The translations under genes were made by a program, and so were the position numbers. This document shows positions 25,201 through 36,803 of a stretch of 64,000 nt of DNA, piece after piece (position 1 is the stretch's first letter; every line of letters begins with the position of its first letter). This DNA comes from Serinus canaria (Eukaryota > Chordata > Aves > Passeriformes > Fringillidae): the NCBI RefSeq assembly GCF_022539315.1, contig NC_066314.1, forward strand, positions 51,397,180-51,461,179, in the 5' to 3' direction. The notes under the pieces were generated by a model. That model searched no databases. It saw nothing but the letters and a program-made list of their open reading frames with translations, and was not told where the DNA came from.

Positions 25201-26352
25201 CCTTGAAGTGTAGGCTGCTGATAATGGTGCCAGTAATTGAACTATTCCACAGCTACATACTTCATTCTTGCTCTACACAGTATGGCCCACACATAACTCT
25301 TCCAAATTTATGTGGCCACATATGGCTGTGAATGCAAACTGGGAAGTTACTTGGCAGTGTAAATTCACTTTATACGATCTTTTTAGTTGTGTTAGTCAGC
25401 TTTGGTCCTAATGCGTAGATGTATCTATTACAGCAATGCATCTCACAAAATAACTGGAAACTGAAAATGGTCTTCTTTTTGCATTAAATAAAAGAAAAAT
25501 ATACTTGTGAAACATTCATCTATTACAGATATGATTTGCAAATATCAGGCTGCAGGGTACTGTGTTTTTTTCAGTTCAGTCTTACATGAAGAAGCTCCAG
25601 AACAAACTATTGAAGGTGTGCAGCTTGGGCACTTGGTTTCTGCACTTCATTGTTAAACGTGGAATCTCATGTCAGTTCACTCCCAGGGAAATGCAGGCAT
25701 TAAATCCATTGTCATCTGCACTGTCCCAGAGCAGAAGGAACAGCCGATAAGGCAGTACTGTATGTGATGGGTGGAATACGGATGAGGAGAGTTTGTTTCC
25801 CCAGATGTTGCCTGACACACTGGTGACAACATCAGGTGAACTGAAGAAGGCAGAATGTAGAATGAGCAGTTGTCTGCTCTGCTGTGGGTGAATGGCCCAG
25901 ATGCACAGCCTTTTAATCACTGATAGAGCAGAAAAGCCATCTCCTTTAAATAGTTTAGCCTGCATGTGCTGCAATTGATTTATGAACTTGAAGGGATGGT
26001 GAATAGGTTTTTGTAGTAGATGGACATTTGATCTGAAAGAGAAATATGAAAGGCTCCATTCTTTGCTATATATATATGGACAGTATTCCAGCTTTTACTG
26101 TTCCCAGAAACAACAGACCACAAATCTGAATACCAGTGCTGCATTAGGTGATTTCCTATCAGAAATGTTGACATCTGCGCACTCAGTCAAAATCAGTAGT
26201 CTGATTCAGCACAACCAAACTCAGGTAATGTGTGGCATAAAGATCACCTATCTTTGGGCATTTACTGCAGTATGAGGTGAATTACTTCTTAGTCACTTTC
26301 ATCTGAATTTTGAAGACAGTTCACTAGGTCAGATATTGACATCATTTAGACA

Positions 26353-26493
26353 GACATCACAAAATACTCTTGAGTTAGAAGGGACCCACAAGGATCATCG
26401 AGTCTAGCTTTAAGTGAAGGGTCTGTAGAGAGATTGAACCCATGACCTTGGTGTCATTAGCACCATGCCCTAGGCAGCTGAGCTAATGAGCAA
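26353..26493 (-). mobile_element. tRNA-Ile-derived SINE with CR1-like tail (TguSINE1 type)
   Basis: Read on the minus strand, the element starts with TTAGCTCAGCTGCCTAGGGC (A box), continues through GGTGCTAATGACACCAAGGT (anticodon-arm region with AAT at the anticodon), and reaches GGGTTCAATCTCTC (B box, about 26428-26441). This is recognisably the body of a tRNA-Ile(AAT). A tail follows with ACTCGATGATCCTTGTGGGT and CCTTCTAACTC, the 3' end shared with CR1, which allows mobilisation by the CR1 machinery. It is not a functional tRNA gene because the acceptor-stem 3' half is replaced by the tail. Zebra finch TguSINE1 has this architecture. Confidence 0.85.
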
Positions 26494-28429
26494 CCTGTGA
26501 GACTTAAGCAGAAAAATAAAGTTTAATTATTTAATTATGATTGTAGTGTAGTTGGTTCTCAGGGCTGTGCCTGTGTGCCCCCCTAGTGCACCTAAATTCC
26601 CACATTGGTCTCAGGAACTCCCAGGCTTGTTGTCTGCACAGATGAGATAAAGGACTGGTTTGAGACAGCAGCCCAAGTTGAAACTAGGTGATTGATAGAA
26701 CTGCTGGCACAAGAAGTATTTGACAGCTTGTTACAGGAGTGGTCCTGGTGGGAATTTCAGATCTTAAGATTCCCCAGGCAGACCCTGCTGTGCCTAGACC
26801 AATTTGTATGCTTAAGCATGTCGATTAACATCCTGGGCAAAGAATCTGGCTGTCCGAGATATTCACAGACAGTTTCTGCTGCAAAGTTAATCAATTGTAC
26901 AAGAGTAAGACAATCAATAGGAACAGTTCCTGCATGTGTAGAAATGATCACCTAGGACAGTCTATTGTACATACTTAAGATAGTTAGGAAATGTTTTGTA
27001 CATAGGTTGAGGTGATCTATAGTGACACATAATACATATCTTGCAGTAGTCAGGTAGGGCCATCGGTCAGCTGGGTTACAAAATTGTACAGAAACGCATT
27101 TCAGGGAGTCTCTCCCAGCCCAACTAACATGACTCTGTAAGAACCCTCACTATGGAGACTCCCTTTACCATCTAGACAGCAAGCGTCCTGTCTGGCACAT
27201 TGTATTGTCCATGCAAACATTACTGAAGGTCAAAATCCCAATAATGTTAGTTGTTTTAGAGTATACTCACTATGTGAATGTTTTTGCAGTAAATTGCACC
27301 AAAAGCAACTCAAATGCCTTGAATTCTTTGGATGCCAGCGGAAGCTCTTGCAATGAATGATAGTAGTGATAAGGCTGTATGTATTGCAATATACCAATTT
27401 TGGAATCATGATCAAACAAATACTTCTAATAGAATGGCAGCTACCACCATTGGAGCGTGGGAGAGAGGGATTCTGATTGGCAGCTGAGAAGATAAAAGAG
27501 TGTATTTGATGAACAGATTATTAGCTTGGTGGTTTTCACATCAGTTTAAGAGGGTGACAACGATAGCAGTGTTGATAAAGCCTTGAACAATAAAATTGGT
27601 CAGCATTCTCCTGCCTTCCATCATCTTCCTAGTCAAGAAGTTCCACTGGATGTTGCAGCCACCTGTAACAATCTGTCTCACAGTAATAGTGACTGACCCC
27701 TAAACTATCATGGACTGTAAGGGTTTAACTGTATTTGCATTGCACTGCATGCAGATAATATTTTGTTAAGGGAAGTGCAGGGTTGTTTATCTGTTAAGTA
27801 GTTCACTGCATGTCTCAGAGGCAAACACACTAATTTATAAAGGAGAAGTATGCTACTTCCCTTCATTTCTTTTCCACTTCATATGCAAGATCTAATTGCT
27901 ATTAATGCAACACAGAATGAGAAACCTGGCATCTGTTTATGTTTACACAGTAAGTATTCAGTTAAAGGGTTTCTATGGCACTGAGGTTTTGATCTAAAAC
28001 TCTCACATGTTATGGGGGGCTTGCAGTGCTCCTGCATTTCATCAGCCTTTTGTCTTCCTGTAAACTGGCCTACTGCACATGTCAGTGAAATGATAGGCAT
28101 TGACTGCTGTTGCTTCCTGTCATTTCCCCTTCTCTTTATTTTTTTAAATATGCAAATCCAAGATTTTGGAAGATGAAATCTATAATCAAAACATTTTACA
28201 AATTTGTGTAACTTTTATGGCTTATTTTTAGACTTGAACTTCTACTTTATAATTGAGATTTTGTGTATTTGCTAATGGACATATTGAATACTAGAGGCCT
28301 GAAGTCTCAGGTGATAAAAGATGCTTGTGGTTGTGACGCAGTGCTACCTTGGTAAGAGCAGAGTCTTTTATCCATTATTTTCAGTAAAGATGACTGGAAA
28401 TTACCAGACCTGGTTTTGTAAGCCAAGAT

Positions 28430-29149
28430 ATTTTCCTTCAGACTGTTTGGGAGAAAATTAGTATCCACCAAGAAACAGATAGCAATTCAAACTCCCCAGC
28501 ACAGTGGAACCTTTGTGAAGTCTGCGTCCTGTGTTACACTGTGCAGTGCTTCTACTACTATTCGAGAAGAAAGCCTCATGTCTGACTTTGTAAACCCCTT
28601 GTACTTTCCTGCTGTTGCTGGTGCTTTGAAAAAGCATTGGAGTTCTTTGTTAGTTTTATAATTTAGTTCTAATTGCTGTGGGTCTCTCTGTAGCTCCACC
28701 TTTTCCTTGATTCTAGGGAAAAGCAGTGCAGTTGTTCTGTTCTGTGTCCACCAGGAAGATGGGGTAGCTGCTCTTTGTAACATATGTGGAGTGAGGACTG
28801 AGGAGCCAGTTCTTTGCCTCTTAAAATCAACCGTATTTGTGTCATAGTAGCTGACTGTGACATTTCAACAGCAAGGGTTTTTGTTTGGCATTCAGCTTCT
28901 TCAACATTGCTCATTGCAGCAACATGTGCTGCACCTCTGGAAGGCAATTTTAGCGGAGAATTAGAAAAAAGATTAATAGCTTCACATGAGATTTTCCAAA
29001 AATTATTCAATTTGACAGAAATTAAAAAGCATGCTCTGGAAAAGCTTAAAAAAGACACAATATCTCAAACTAACTTGGGCAGCTGTCGTTTGTTCCATGC
29101 ATCCCCATTACAGCAGCTGCTTTCTCAGAACATTATCATCCACCTATGA
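28430..29149 (+). pseudogene. Possible coding relic, unidentified
   Basis: The + strand has a frame that is nearly open from 28422 to 28847, with one stop near 28659. It contains a coherent stretch with SASTTIREESLMSDF and ALKKHWSSLL, then CNICGVRTEEPVLCLL. In another frame, 28814-29149 is open for 111 codons with GELEKRLIASHEIFQKLFNL. Together these look like one protein broken by a stop and a frame change, as in a processed pseudogene. Against this, the minus strand is also open over much of the same interval (28487-28783 and 28669-29058). I also cannot name a parent gene and found no poly-A tail or target duplication. It may be chance. Confidence 0.22.
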
Positions 29150-30027
29150 GATGAGAGCATTTTGTTGTCCTAACCTTGGATATACAGAAGTTATTTGAAC
29201 ACTTTGATCTCATGAGGGGTATAGGTTGTATATCTCCTGTACTTGCTGGAGAGCGTTAATGCTCATCCTGTGCTCCAGCACAATTTCTTTCTTTGGTACC
29301 TGCAGGTAGAAAGGTGGGAAGGTGTATAATGGCTACAGTTAGATGGTCTTAGCTTGTAATGGCTTTTCACTTGCTCACATGGACACCTCCCTGTCAAAGG
29401 GCACTCAATTACTCGCAGAAGAACAGCAGTGACTGCTCAAGGCATTCCTAGTGAGGATCAGTATTGATATGAGCATTTTATCAAAATGTTTAATGAGCCT
29501 TACTTCTAGATGTACAAAAAACTGAAATATATGTATTTCTGTGTCTGATTGAAAAGCTGAAAAATATAGGAGTCTGCAAGGACTCCAAGAATATTCTTGA
29601 TTCACAACCAGGGAGCTTAAACTATTAGGTTTCTTCACTTGTAAATGATGTTTGCTTATTTGTGGTGTTGGCTTATTTCTGAGAAACAACTGAGATTCAG
29701 GAAAGTGTTGGGAATAGATCAGTTGTGAGCTACTTCCCATGGAGCAGTTCAGCAGGCAGTGTAGGAGCCAAGTCTTCTGAAGGACTGGGGCTGAAATAGT
29801 CATTCTTGTGGAGAAAAATGATGTTCACCTTGTCTGGGCATACCTTTTGTGTGGCAAGTTTTCACAGCAGTGAAAATGACAAAGTCATGCTGTGTACCTG
29901 GCACAGCACGAGCACGTGCTGAAGTTACTCTTCTCATGGGTCTGAAACCATCTCAGTCCATGTAAAGGTATTCGGGCTGATTTGAGTCTCAATGCTCGCT
30001 TTAAAGGGGGGGACATGTAGTAACATT

Positions 30028-30300
30028 GTTAATGAAATGCCAGTGACATCACCTCTTTTTGAGTCAACTCAGTATGAGAACATTTGGACTTCTAAATTGA
30101 GAAATTTTGTTTCTCTTAGTAAAGTTATCACTTTTCAGTTCACTCTGCAGTCCTACAAAGTTTCATTTTTTGAGATACATAGTAAGGTTATTAATGAGAT
30201 GCCACTGATGATAATTTGACTTGAGTAATTTGTCTTAGTAGAGCTACCTCTTTTCCAATCAAATTATTCAATCCTGTGGAAGTTTCATTCTTTGAGCTTA
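30028..30300 (+). repeat. Ancient imperfect tandem duplication
   Basis: Two diverged units follow each other. The first runs from GTTAATGAAATGCCAGTGA (30028) through TCTCTTAGTAAAG (30112) to AAAGTTTCATTTTTTGAGA (30157). The second runs from TTAATGAGATGCCACTGATG (30190) through TGTCTTAGTAGAG (30231) to GAAGTTTCATTCTTTGAGCT (30280). The order and spacing of motifs agree except for about 40 bp missing from the second unit. Confidence 0.6.
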
Positions 30301-31494
30301 AGTTGATAGTGTCTAGTTCTCACCCTTTCAGAAACAAAGATGAAAACTGAGTAGTATTTTGATCCCCTGTTAATTTTCCCATATACTCCTCCATTACTTC
30401 AGATTCGACTCCTTTCACAGCTGAATGATTCCAGTTTTTAGTTGACACAGGTGAAAGCCTTTAAAATAGTTCCATCTGTATTGTTTTAATGAGACATTTG
30501 GGACCTGTGTTCACCTGTCTGATTGCAATTTTATCTGATGGTCTTTAGGGTGAAACTCCAAGATTACATGGAATTAGGGTGCTACTGGTGGACTTAGCCC
30601 TAAGACAGATGTTTCAAGAAGTTGTAAGAATTACATGCCTGCTACTTCATCTAAACACTACTCATGCAAACTCACTGTTATCTGAGTATTTGATGATATT
30701 TAACCAGAAGCAGGGCAATTAACTAAACTGATGTCATGAACTTTAGTGTTTCTTGCTTTTGAAGGAGCCCAGTTTTCCCAAAATCTTTATTTTCTTCAGT
30801 TTGTTTCTCTAGTTAGTGCTGCATTGTTTGAAAGACAATATAGCTCTTTCTAATAACAAAGAAAAAGAACACTTTTTCACCCTATCACAAGTGCTTCTTG
30901 AACTAGGTTATTGTTAATTTTGCTTGTTCATAATTGTAATACCTTTTATCCTTTATTATTCTTTTTATTCTAGATGTATTCCTGGAGCATTTTAGTCGCT
31001 AGGAGTTTTGATATATTGTAATACTTAGCACTGGAGAAAAGAACACTCTTTTATGTAATTTTTATTCCCATGAAGTAATAATTGCTAAATAAGAAGATGC
31101 ACTCACCTGGCGTCCAGCTCTGCAGAGTGGAGGTTGATTTGTTTTCCTGGAAATTCTTTGCTTTTGGTGAAAAAAAAAAAAACGGTAGAGTTCTTTATGG
31201 GATATAGCATTTATTCCACTAGTTGGATGTGTGTTCCACCAACTAATGGCCTTTGCTGGTGCAGCAGTTTCAGCTGTTGACATTCTATTATTCATACTCT
31301 TTAGGCAGAATCAGTGTAAGTTTAGGTCTGGAGAAAGGTGATTTTACTGGTGAGATGCCTGATAGTAAGTAGAGATTTTCTTCTAAATAGAAGAATGGAT
31401 CCTTTTTTTCATAAGTATTTGCTATGTTTTGACTTTGGGTTAAGATATCAGATATCTGGTGAAAGCTGCATTCCCACATCCTTTCCACAAACCA

Positions 31495-31722
31495 TCCTAG
31501 GATATCAGGAAATGTTCTTCACTGGGAGGCTGGTCAGTCCCTGGAACAGGCTCCCCAGGGTCATGTCACAAAGCTCGTGAACTCTGGTCATGACTCCAAG
31601 CCTGACCATGGATGAACCTGTTAGTCATAGGGATTTTTTTTAGGTAGTCCTGTGACAAGAAGGGAGTTGCACTCAATGATTCTTATGGGTCCCATCTAAC
31701 TTGACATAGTCAATGATTCTTT
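31495..31722 (+). mobile_element. CR1 LINE 3' end, short fragment
   Basis: The sequence carries the CR1 3' landmarks GGAAATGTTCTTCACTGGGA, GGCTGGTCAGTCCCTGGAAC and GGCTCCCCAGGGTCATG, then a tail ending in CAATGATTCTT. It is a heavily 5'-truncated, diverged + strand copy with no coding content. Confidence 0.85.
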
Positions 31723-34137
31723 ATTTTGCAACTCTGGCTGTCAAATACTGTTTTGTATGGATACAAACTGAATGGGAATCTTTCAGGCTTAAAAGGGTGG
31801 GAAGTCATTCCCTCAATATTCTTGGTGTCTGGTTGGGAATGTTTTTGTGCATGATTATTAGTATTTTACACCTGCAGTCTCCTCTCTCAGGTATTACTTG
31901 GTTAGCAATAGTCACTGTAACTGTCCTGCAACCTTCTTTGATAATCCTTACAAAAGGATTTTTCAACAGGGAAAGAATCCCACTTCAGATAAGTTTTTGT
32001 CACTGAGTTGCTGCTGTTGTCTGTCCAACAAAATGTACTTATGCAGGATATGCTGTTGCATTTTATCCTGGATAATGCTATGATGACACCCGTTTGTTAT
32101 CCTGACATCATGCAAAATACAGGTTGTGTGCTGCTAGGCTTTGACCCCAAGAGCTGCATGGAAATGTGCTAGAACATGGAATGGAGCTAATGTGCAGCTA
32201 ATGTGGATGTACTTGCATAGTTACTAAAGTGAAAAAGCTTCAGTGCATCAGACAGTGATAATATTTTCATGGATTTGTATCTTCCCTGATGAATTAGCAC
32301 AAAGAGCTTGTTGATTGAGTTCACTGGCAATTAAAGCGGGCAATTGATCTTTCTTATCTTTCCACACAGATGAAGCAAGAAAGGCTGCCCTGAGTTTTCA
32401 CCACTGGGTGAGGTCTGGCCAGATCTACCTGTCAGTCAGCTTTTAGCAGAAAGCTCTGGCTTCCTGCCATTTTATCTGCTTCAGCTTGTTTGTCTCTCTT
32501 CACTCATTCACTGACAGGAAAAAAGTAAAAAAGGGCTTTATCTTATCTTCTAGGGAAGATTTGTTCTTTTGCCTTATCTGGAGAGGTGGGGCTGGGAGGC
32601 TGGTGTTTGTCTGGTCCTCCCTGACCTCTCTTGGGATGCTCAGACTCTTTTAGGTCCTCCACCCTTGACTGCTGCACTGAAAACAGCTGTGGTTGACGCC
32701 AGAGTCCTCAAAGGCACAAGAAACAAAGAAACAGTACTGAGACTGGCCAGAATTTTTCATTCTGCAGTCTCATTTTGCACAAATGAAGAAAGGAAAACAA
32801 AGAGAGCATTCAGAATTTTGAAGATAGTAAGAAACAATTAAGAAATTTAGAAAGTCTCAAATGAGATTAAAGAAAAGAACTCAAATAGAATCTGGCCATT
32901 TGAGTTTTATGGGGCTAAATAAAGTGGGAGAAAAGCAAGCTAAATACCTAAGGGGAGGGAGGTAGTCCTTAAAGATCACAATAGGTGAATTACCTTTTAG
33001 TCCTTACTTTTCTGAAAAAGCTGTATGGCTGAGTGTTTTGTTGCCTGAGTGGCAGAGACCAAAAAAAAGCCACCTACATCAGTTTTAGTTTATGACTACA
33101 GTTGTATCCATATAAAGCATGGATAAGCTCTTGGCACCCTCATTTAATTTTGTTGTTAAGGAAGTTGTTTTGAAGAAGCATCCTTAAATCAGGTTTTTCC
33201 CACTTGTCTGCCCTTTTTGTGCATGTGTGTATTGGTGAGAGATTTGGAAAGAAAATTTTAAAAAAGAAAAGAAAAGAAAAAACCTCCTCAACATCAGTCA
33301 GACTGTGTTATGGACTTTGCTACAGATATGAGAATTAATTTGCAGTTATTTTCCTTTGCTGTATGCTGATGCTGATTTTGGAGGTTTTGTTTGTTCTGCC
33401 CTTTTTAATATCTAATCTTCATTTCCAGTTGTGGCTTGCTCCACGGTTTCTGCATTTGCTCTACATTATCCAGGACCCAGAGGTCCAAATAATCATCCAT
33501 TTCTATCTCAACCTTTTTGCTCACTGTTATTTGTATCCAGACTTGTTGCACATGTGTGGAAGATACCATCTGTTTCTTAAAGTGAAAGATGAGGCAGAAT
33601 CCTATTAAAGTCACCAGTGCTTCTCTGATGAGCAAGAACAGCTGCAAAGGCCAGCAGAAATAGAAAAATTATTTTAGCTAAGATGTATAAATTAGTTTCT
33701 CCTTACAATTGTTTTTTAGAGTAAGTTATTATTTCTTAAAATACTCAGAAAACAGAAATTCTGAATCTAGAAAAGTTACCCAACTTTGCTGGATTTTTGG
33801 TTTCCTTGACAACCAAAATAAATAGTAAGGACTTGTTTTGGGGGGGAATATCAGTATAATCAAATCATGTGAATCACCCAGGAGAAAACTAAATTCAATG
33901 TGGAAGTTACGAGTTATCCAGCAAACATTAATAGAAGAGTCTGGTTTTGTTCAAATAAGGTTCTTCTGTTAATGTTTGCTGGATGCCTGACAAGGATGGA
34001 GCAAAGGCAGTGATTTTCTGAAGGTGAGATGCAAGGAGATTTGTTTTGGCTTTCCATCTAAGAAAACTATTGGTGGTGACAGTAGTCTTCTTTCTCTCAG
34101 GATCTGTGATGATTTGGAATTTCTCAATCTAAGTTCT

Positions 34138-34156
34138 TCTACTACTACTACTATTA

Positions 34157-34187
<31 letters not shown>

Positions 34188-34197
34188 TATTATTATC
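34138..34197 (+). repeat. ATT/ACT trinucleotide microsatellite
   Basis: A run of (ACT) units changes into (ATT) units, interrupted twice by ATC, over about 60 bp. Interruptions usually mark an older, more stable array. It makes the artificial poly-Ile and poly-Thr open frames here. Confidence 0.95.
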
Positions 34198-34977
34198 TGT
34201 AAAAAGAAAAGTGCTAAATACAGGCATGAATGTTTACCCATATTTAAATGGTAACCTACTTGTCTCCTTCCTCAATGATTCCCAATAACTCAGTCTCTGC
34301 AACAAGGTGTTGACACTGCTCCCCTGGAAGCAAGAGAGTGAGACAGGGGATCAGTCACATGTCCCAGCAAAGAGGTAAGATATTGTGAGGTATAGTCAAT
34401 GTAAAATGGGAAGGATTATCCTGGAACTAAGCCTGAGCCCTGCTAGTGCTGCTGGAATTGTGACTCAAGTTTCAGGAATGTGAGAAGAGGTATGGCATAT
34501 ATTCACAGCAGGATGTTCTCCCTGTGTGAAAAACAGTGATGAAAAAAACCATGCATAAAGAATACTTCCTGTCCTCTGCCAGCAAATCAATATTGGTTTT
34601 TTACCCCCTCTTTTTATGCTTTATGTTGCAAATCACAGAATATGATCCTTATTAAAGTGGTGGCGGTATTTCCCTCCAGTTTAGAAGTGACATGAAAGCC
34701 CCAGTTCTGTTAGCTTTGTCTTAAATGAAGGCTACATGATTTAAAAACCACTATCTTGCTACTTGTAGTGTTCATAGTAGAAGCAAAGCACTAAGCAAGT
34801 AATGAAAAAGCTGTGAAAACTAGTAGTCAGCTGAGTCTAGAAAGTTATTTATCCAGTCGGAGGAAATAACAATTTTTATTGTTACCTGATTCACACATCA
34901 GAATTTCAGGGTTGTTCCCAATGCCTAGGATATTTTTAAGGGCTGCCTGAAGCCAGCAGCTACATAAGACTTTGGCA

Positions 34978-35063
34978 AATAGTGAAAGAACTTCCAGCAG
35001 GAAGGATCTCTGTGAAGGTTTTGCTTCACAGAGATCGTTCCTGCTGGAAGTTCTTTCACTATT
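34978..35063. repeat. Long near-perfect inverted repeat (40-bp arms, 6-nt loop)
   Basis: The left arm at 34978-35017 starts AATAGTGAAAGAACTTCCAG and ends TCTCTGTGAAG. It is the reverse complement of the right arm at 35024-35063 at 39 of 40 positions; the single mismatch is G at 35036 against G in the left arm. The loop is GTTTTG. Transcribed as part of the LARGE1 intron, it would fold into an 86-nt hairpin. It has no target duplication and no resemblance to the CR1, SINE or LTR families here. It could be a template-switch product, the remnant of a fold-back transposon, or a hairpin small-RNA precursor. Confidence 0.95.
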
Positions 35064-36034
35064 ACACTGCTTTTCAGATCAGTGTCAGATACAATTCAGC
35101 TACAACTTGTGCAGATTTAAAATACTCTGTGATTTTGCTGTGGCCTGGAAGTTTTGCTCTGTTTGCCTTCTTTTAAGATTTCAGCCTTAGTTTACCATCT
35201 GACTGATGCAATTTTCAAGATAGTGCCTATGCTGAAGTTGCTTAAGAGGAAGTAGATGCCAATTACTTCTGGATATCCATGTTTCCATTGAGTCATGTAT
35301 TACAAAACCTGATTCACATTTCTCTTTTTTTTAATCAGTCTATTTTAGGTGCTAGGTATTTTTAATGGCAAAACCTGGCATGAAGGCTCTGGGGAGGCAA
35401 AATCTAAAGACTGCATTTTCTATTTCCCTCCACCTTTTCTGTTTTCTTAGTTCTTCTGTTTGCTGCTGGCTGTTTCCCCAGTGCAGGAAATCTGCAGCCA
35501 TTAGTCTGGATAGTGATGGAATTGGGTTCTGTTTGATCCCATTTATGAGCCCACCTCAGAGGTGGGGAGGAGGCATGCAGGTGGCACCTTGTGCCTCGGC
35601 TGCTGATTCTCAGCCTGGTGCATCACTCCAGCCAGCCTGACCTACAGGCTCCTGCAAGGCACTGATCTTCATGGTGCTTTTGCGGAGTCAGCCGAGCAGC
35701 ATGGGTGTCTTTGATCTGAAGTGGGAAAGGGGATACTATGTCATAGCTCTGCATTATTTTGATTGATTTTTTTTTTTTTTCTCCAAGCATACCTAGGAAG
35801 ATGCAGTGAATGTAGTGACAAAATCAATATGGTATAGGAGGTTGCATTTTTCCAGGGTAAAGTATTTAAGGACATTCTGCCAGGGAAAACACATTATCAG
35901 CCAAAATTCCATCTTACCATGCTGAACAAGGAACGCTTTTTGTTGCTCAGAGGATTTTGTGATGCTATATATTCTGTGGGACAGTGAGGAATTTCATTAG
36001 GTAAATGGAAAAAAATACTACTTAACAGAGAAGG

Positions 36035-36803
36035 GGAGTCTGACAAGAACCTCATGAAGTTCAACAAAACGTGCAAAATTTTACATATGAGAACTAACCC
36101 ATGTACCATGACATGCTGAGGGTTTCCCCGGCTGGAAAGCAGCTTGGTAGAAAAGAATCTGGTGGACACCAGGTCAAACAAGAGCCAGGAATTTGCCCTT
36201 GCAACAATGACAGCATTAAACCCAGCACTGACAGCAGATCAAAGGATGTGACCCTTCCCCTTGACTCAGCACCGGTGAGGCCACACCTGGAGGGCTGGGT
36301 CAGGCTGAGTTCTGGGCACCTCAGCACAAGAGAGACATGAAAATAATGAAGAATCCAGCCAAGGGCTACTAAGATGATGAAGGGATCGAACCACCTCATA
36401 TGCAAGGAAAGATGAGAGAGCTGGGACTGTTCATCCAGAGAAGTGAAGGCTTGGTGGGGGATCTTATCGTTGTACATAAATACTTGGAGGGAGGGTATGA
36501 AAAAGACAGAGCCAGGCACTTGTCAGAGGTGCCTAGAGACAGAACAAAGGGCAGTGGGCACAAGCTGAAATACAGGAGGAGCCCTCTGAACATCAGGAAA
36601 CATTATTTTACTGTGAGGGTAACCAAGCAGTGGCTCAGAGTGCCCAGTGAGATTGTAGAGTTCCTATCCTTGGACATAGTCAAAAGCCATCTGGACCTGG
36701 CCACTGCCTCTGGGTGGCCGTGCTTGTCAGGGGGAAGTTGGACCAAATGACTCCCAGAGGTTCCAAGCTTGACCTTCCAAGCTTGTTCTGTGATTTTGTG
36801 GTG
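36035..36803 (+). mobile_element. CR1 LINE 3' fragment, about 770 bp
   Basis: The copy starts at GACAAGAACCTCATGAAGTT (the end of CR1 ORF2) and continues with CTGGAAAGCAGCTTGG, GGTGAGGCCACACCTGGAGG, TGTTCATCCAGAGAAGTGAA and TACTTGGAGGGAGGGTATGA, down to CCAAGCTTGTTCTGTGATT at its 3' end. It lies on the + strand. The coding part is broken by stops. Near the end a short duplication of CCAAGCTTG (36767 and 36778) is visible. Confidence 0.9.

Noticed and set aside
26428..26493. A tRNA-Ile(AAT) gene on the minus strand
   Set aside because: The 5' two thirds looks like tRNA-Ile, but the acceptor stem does not close and the body runs into a CR1-like tail, so it is a SINE.
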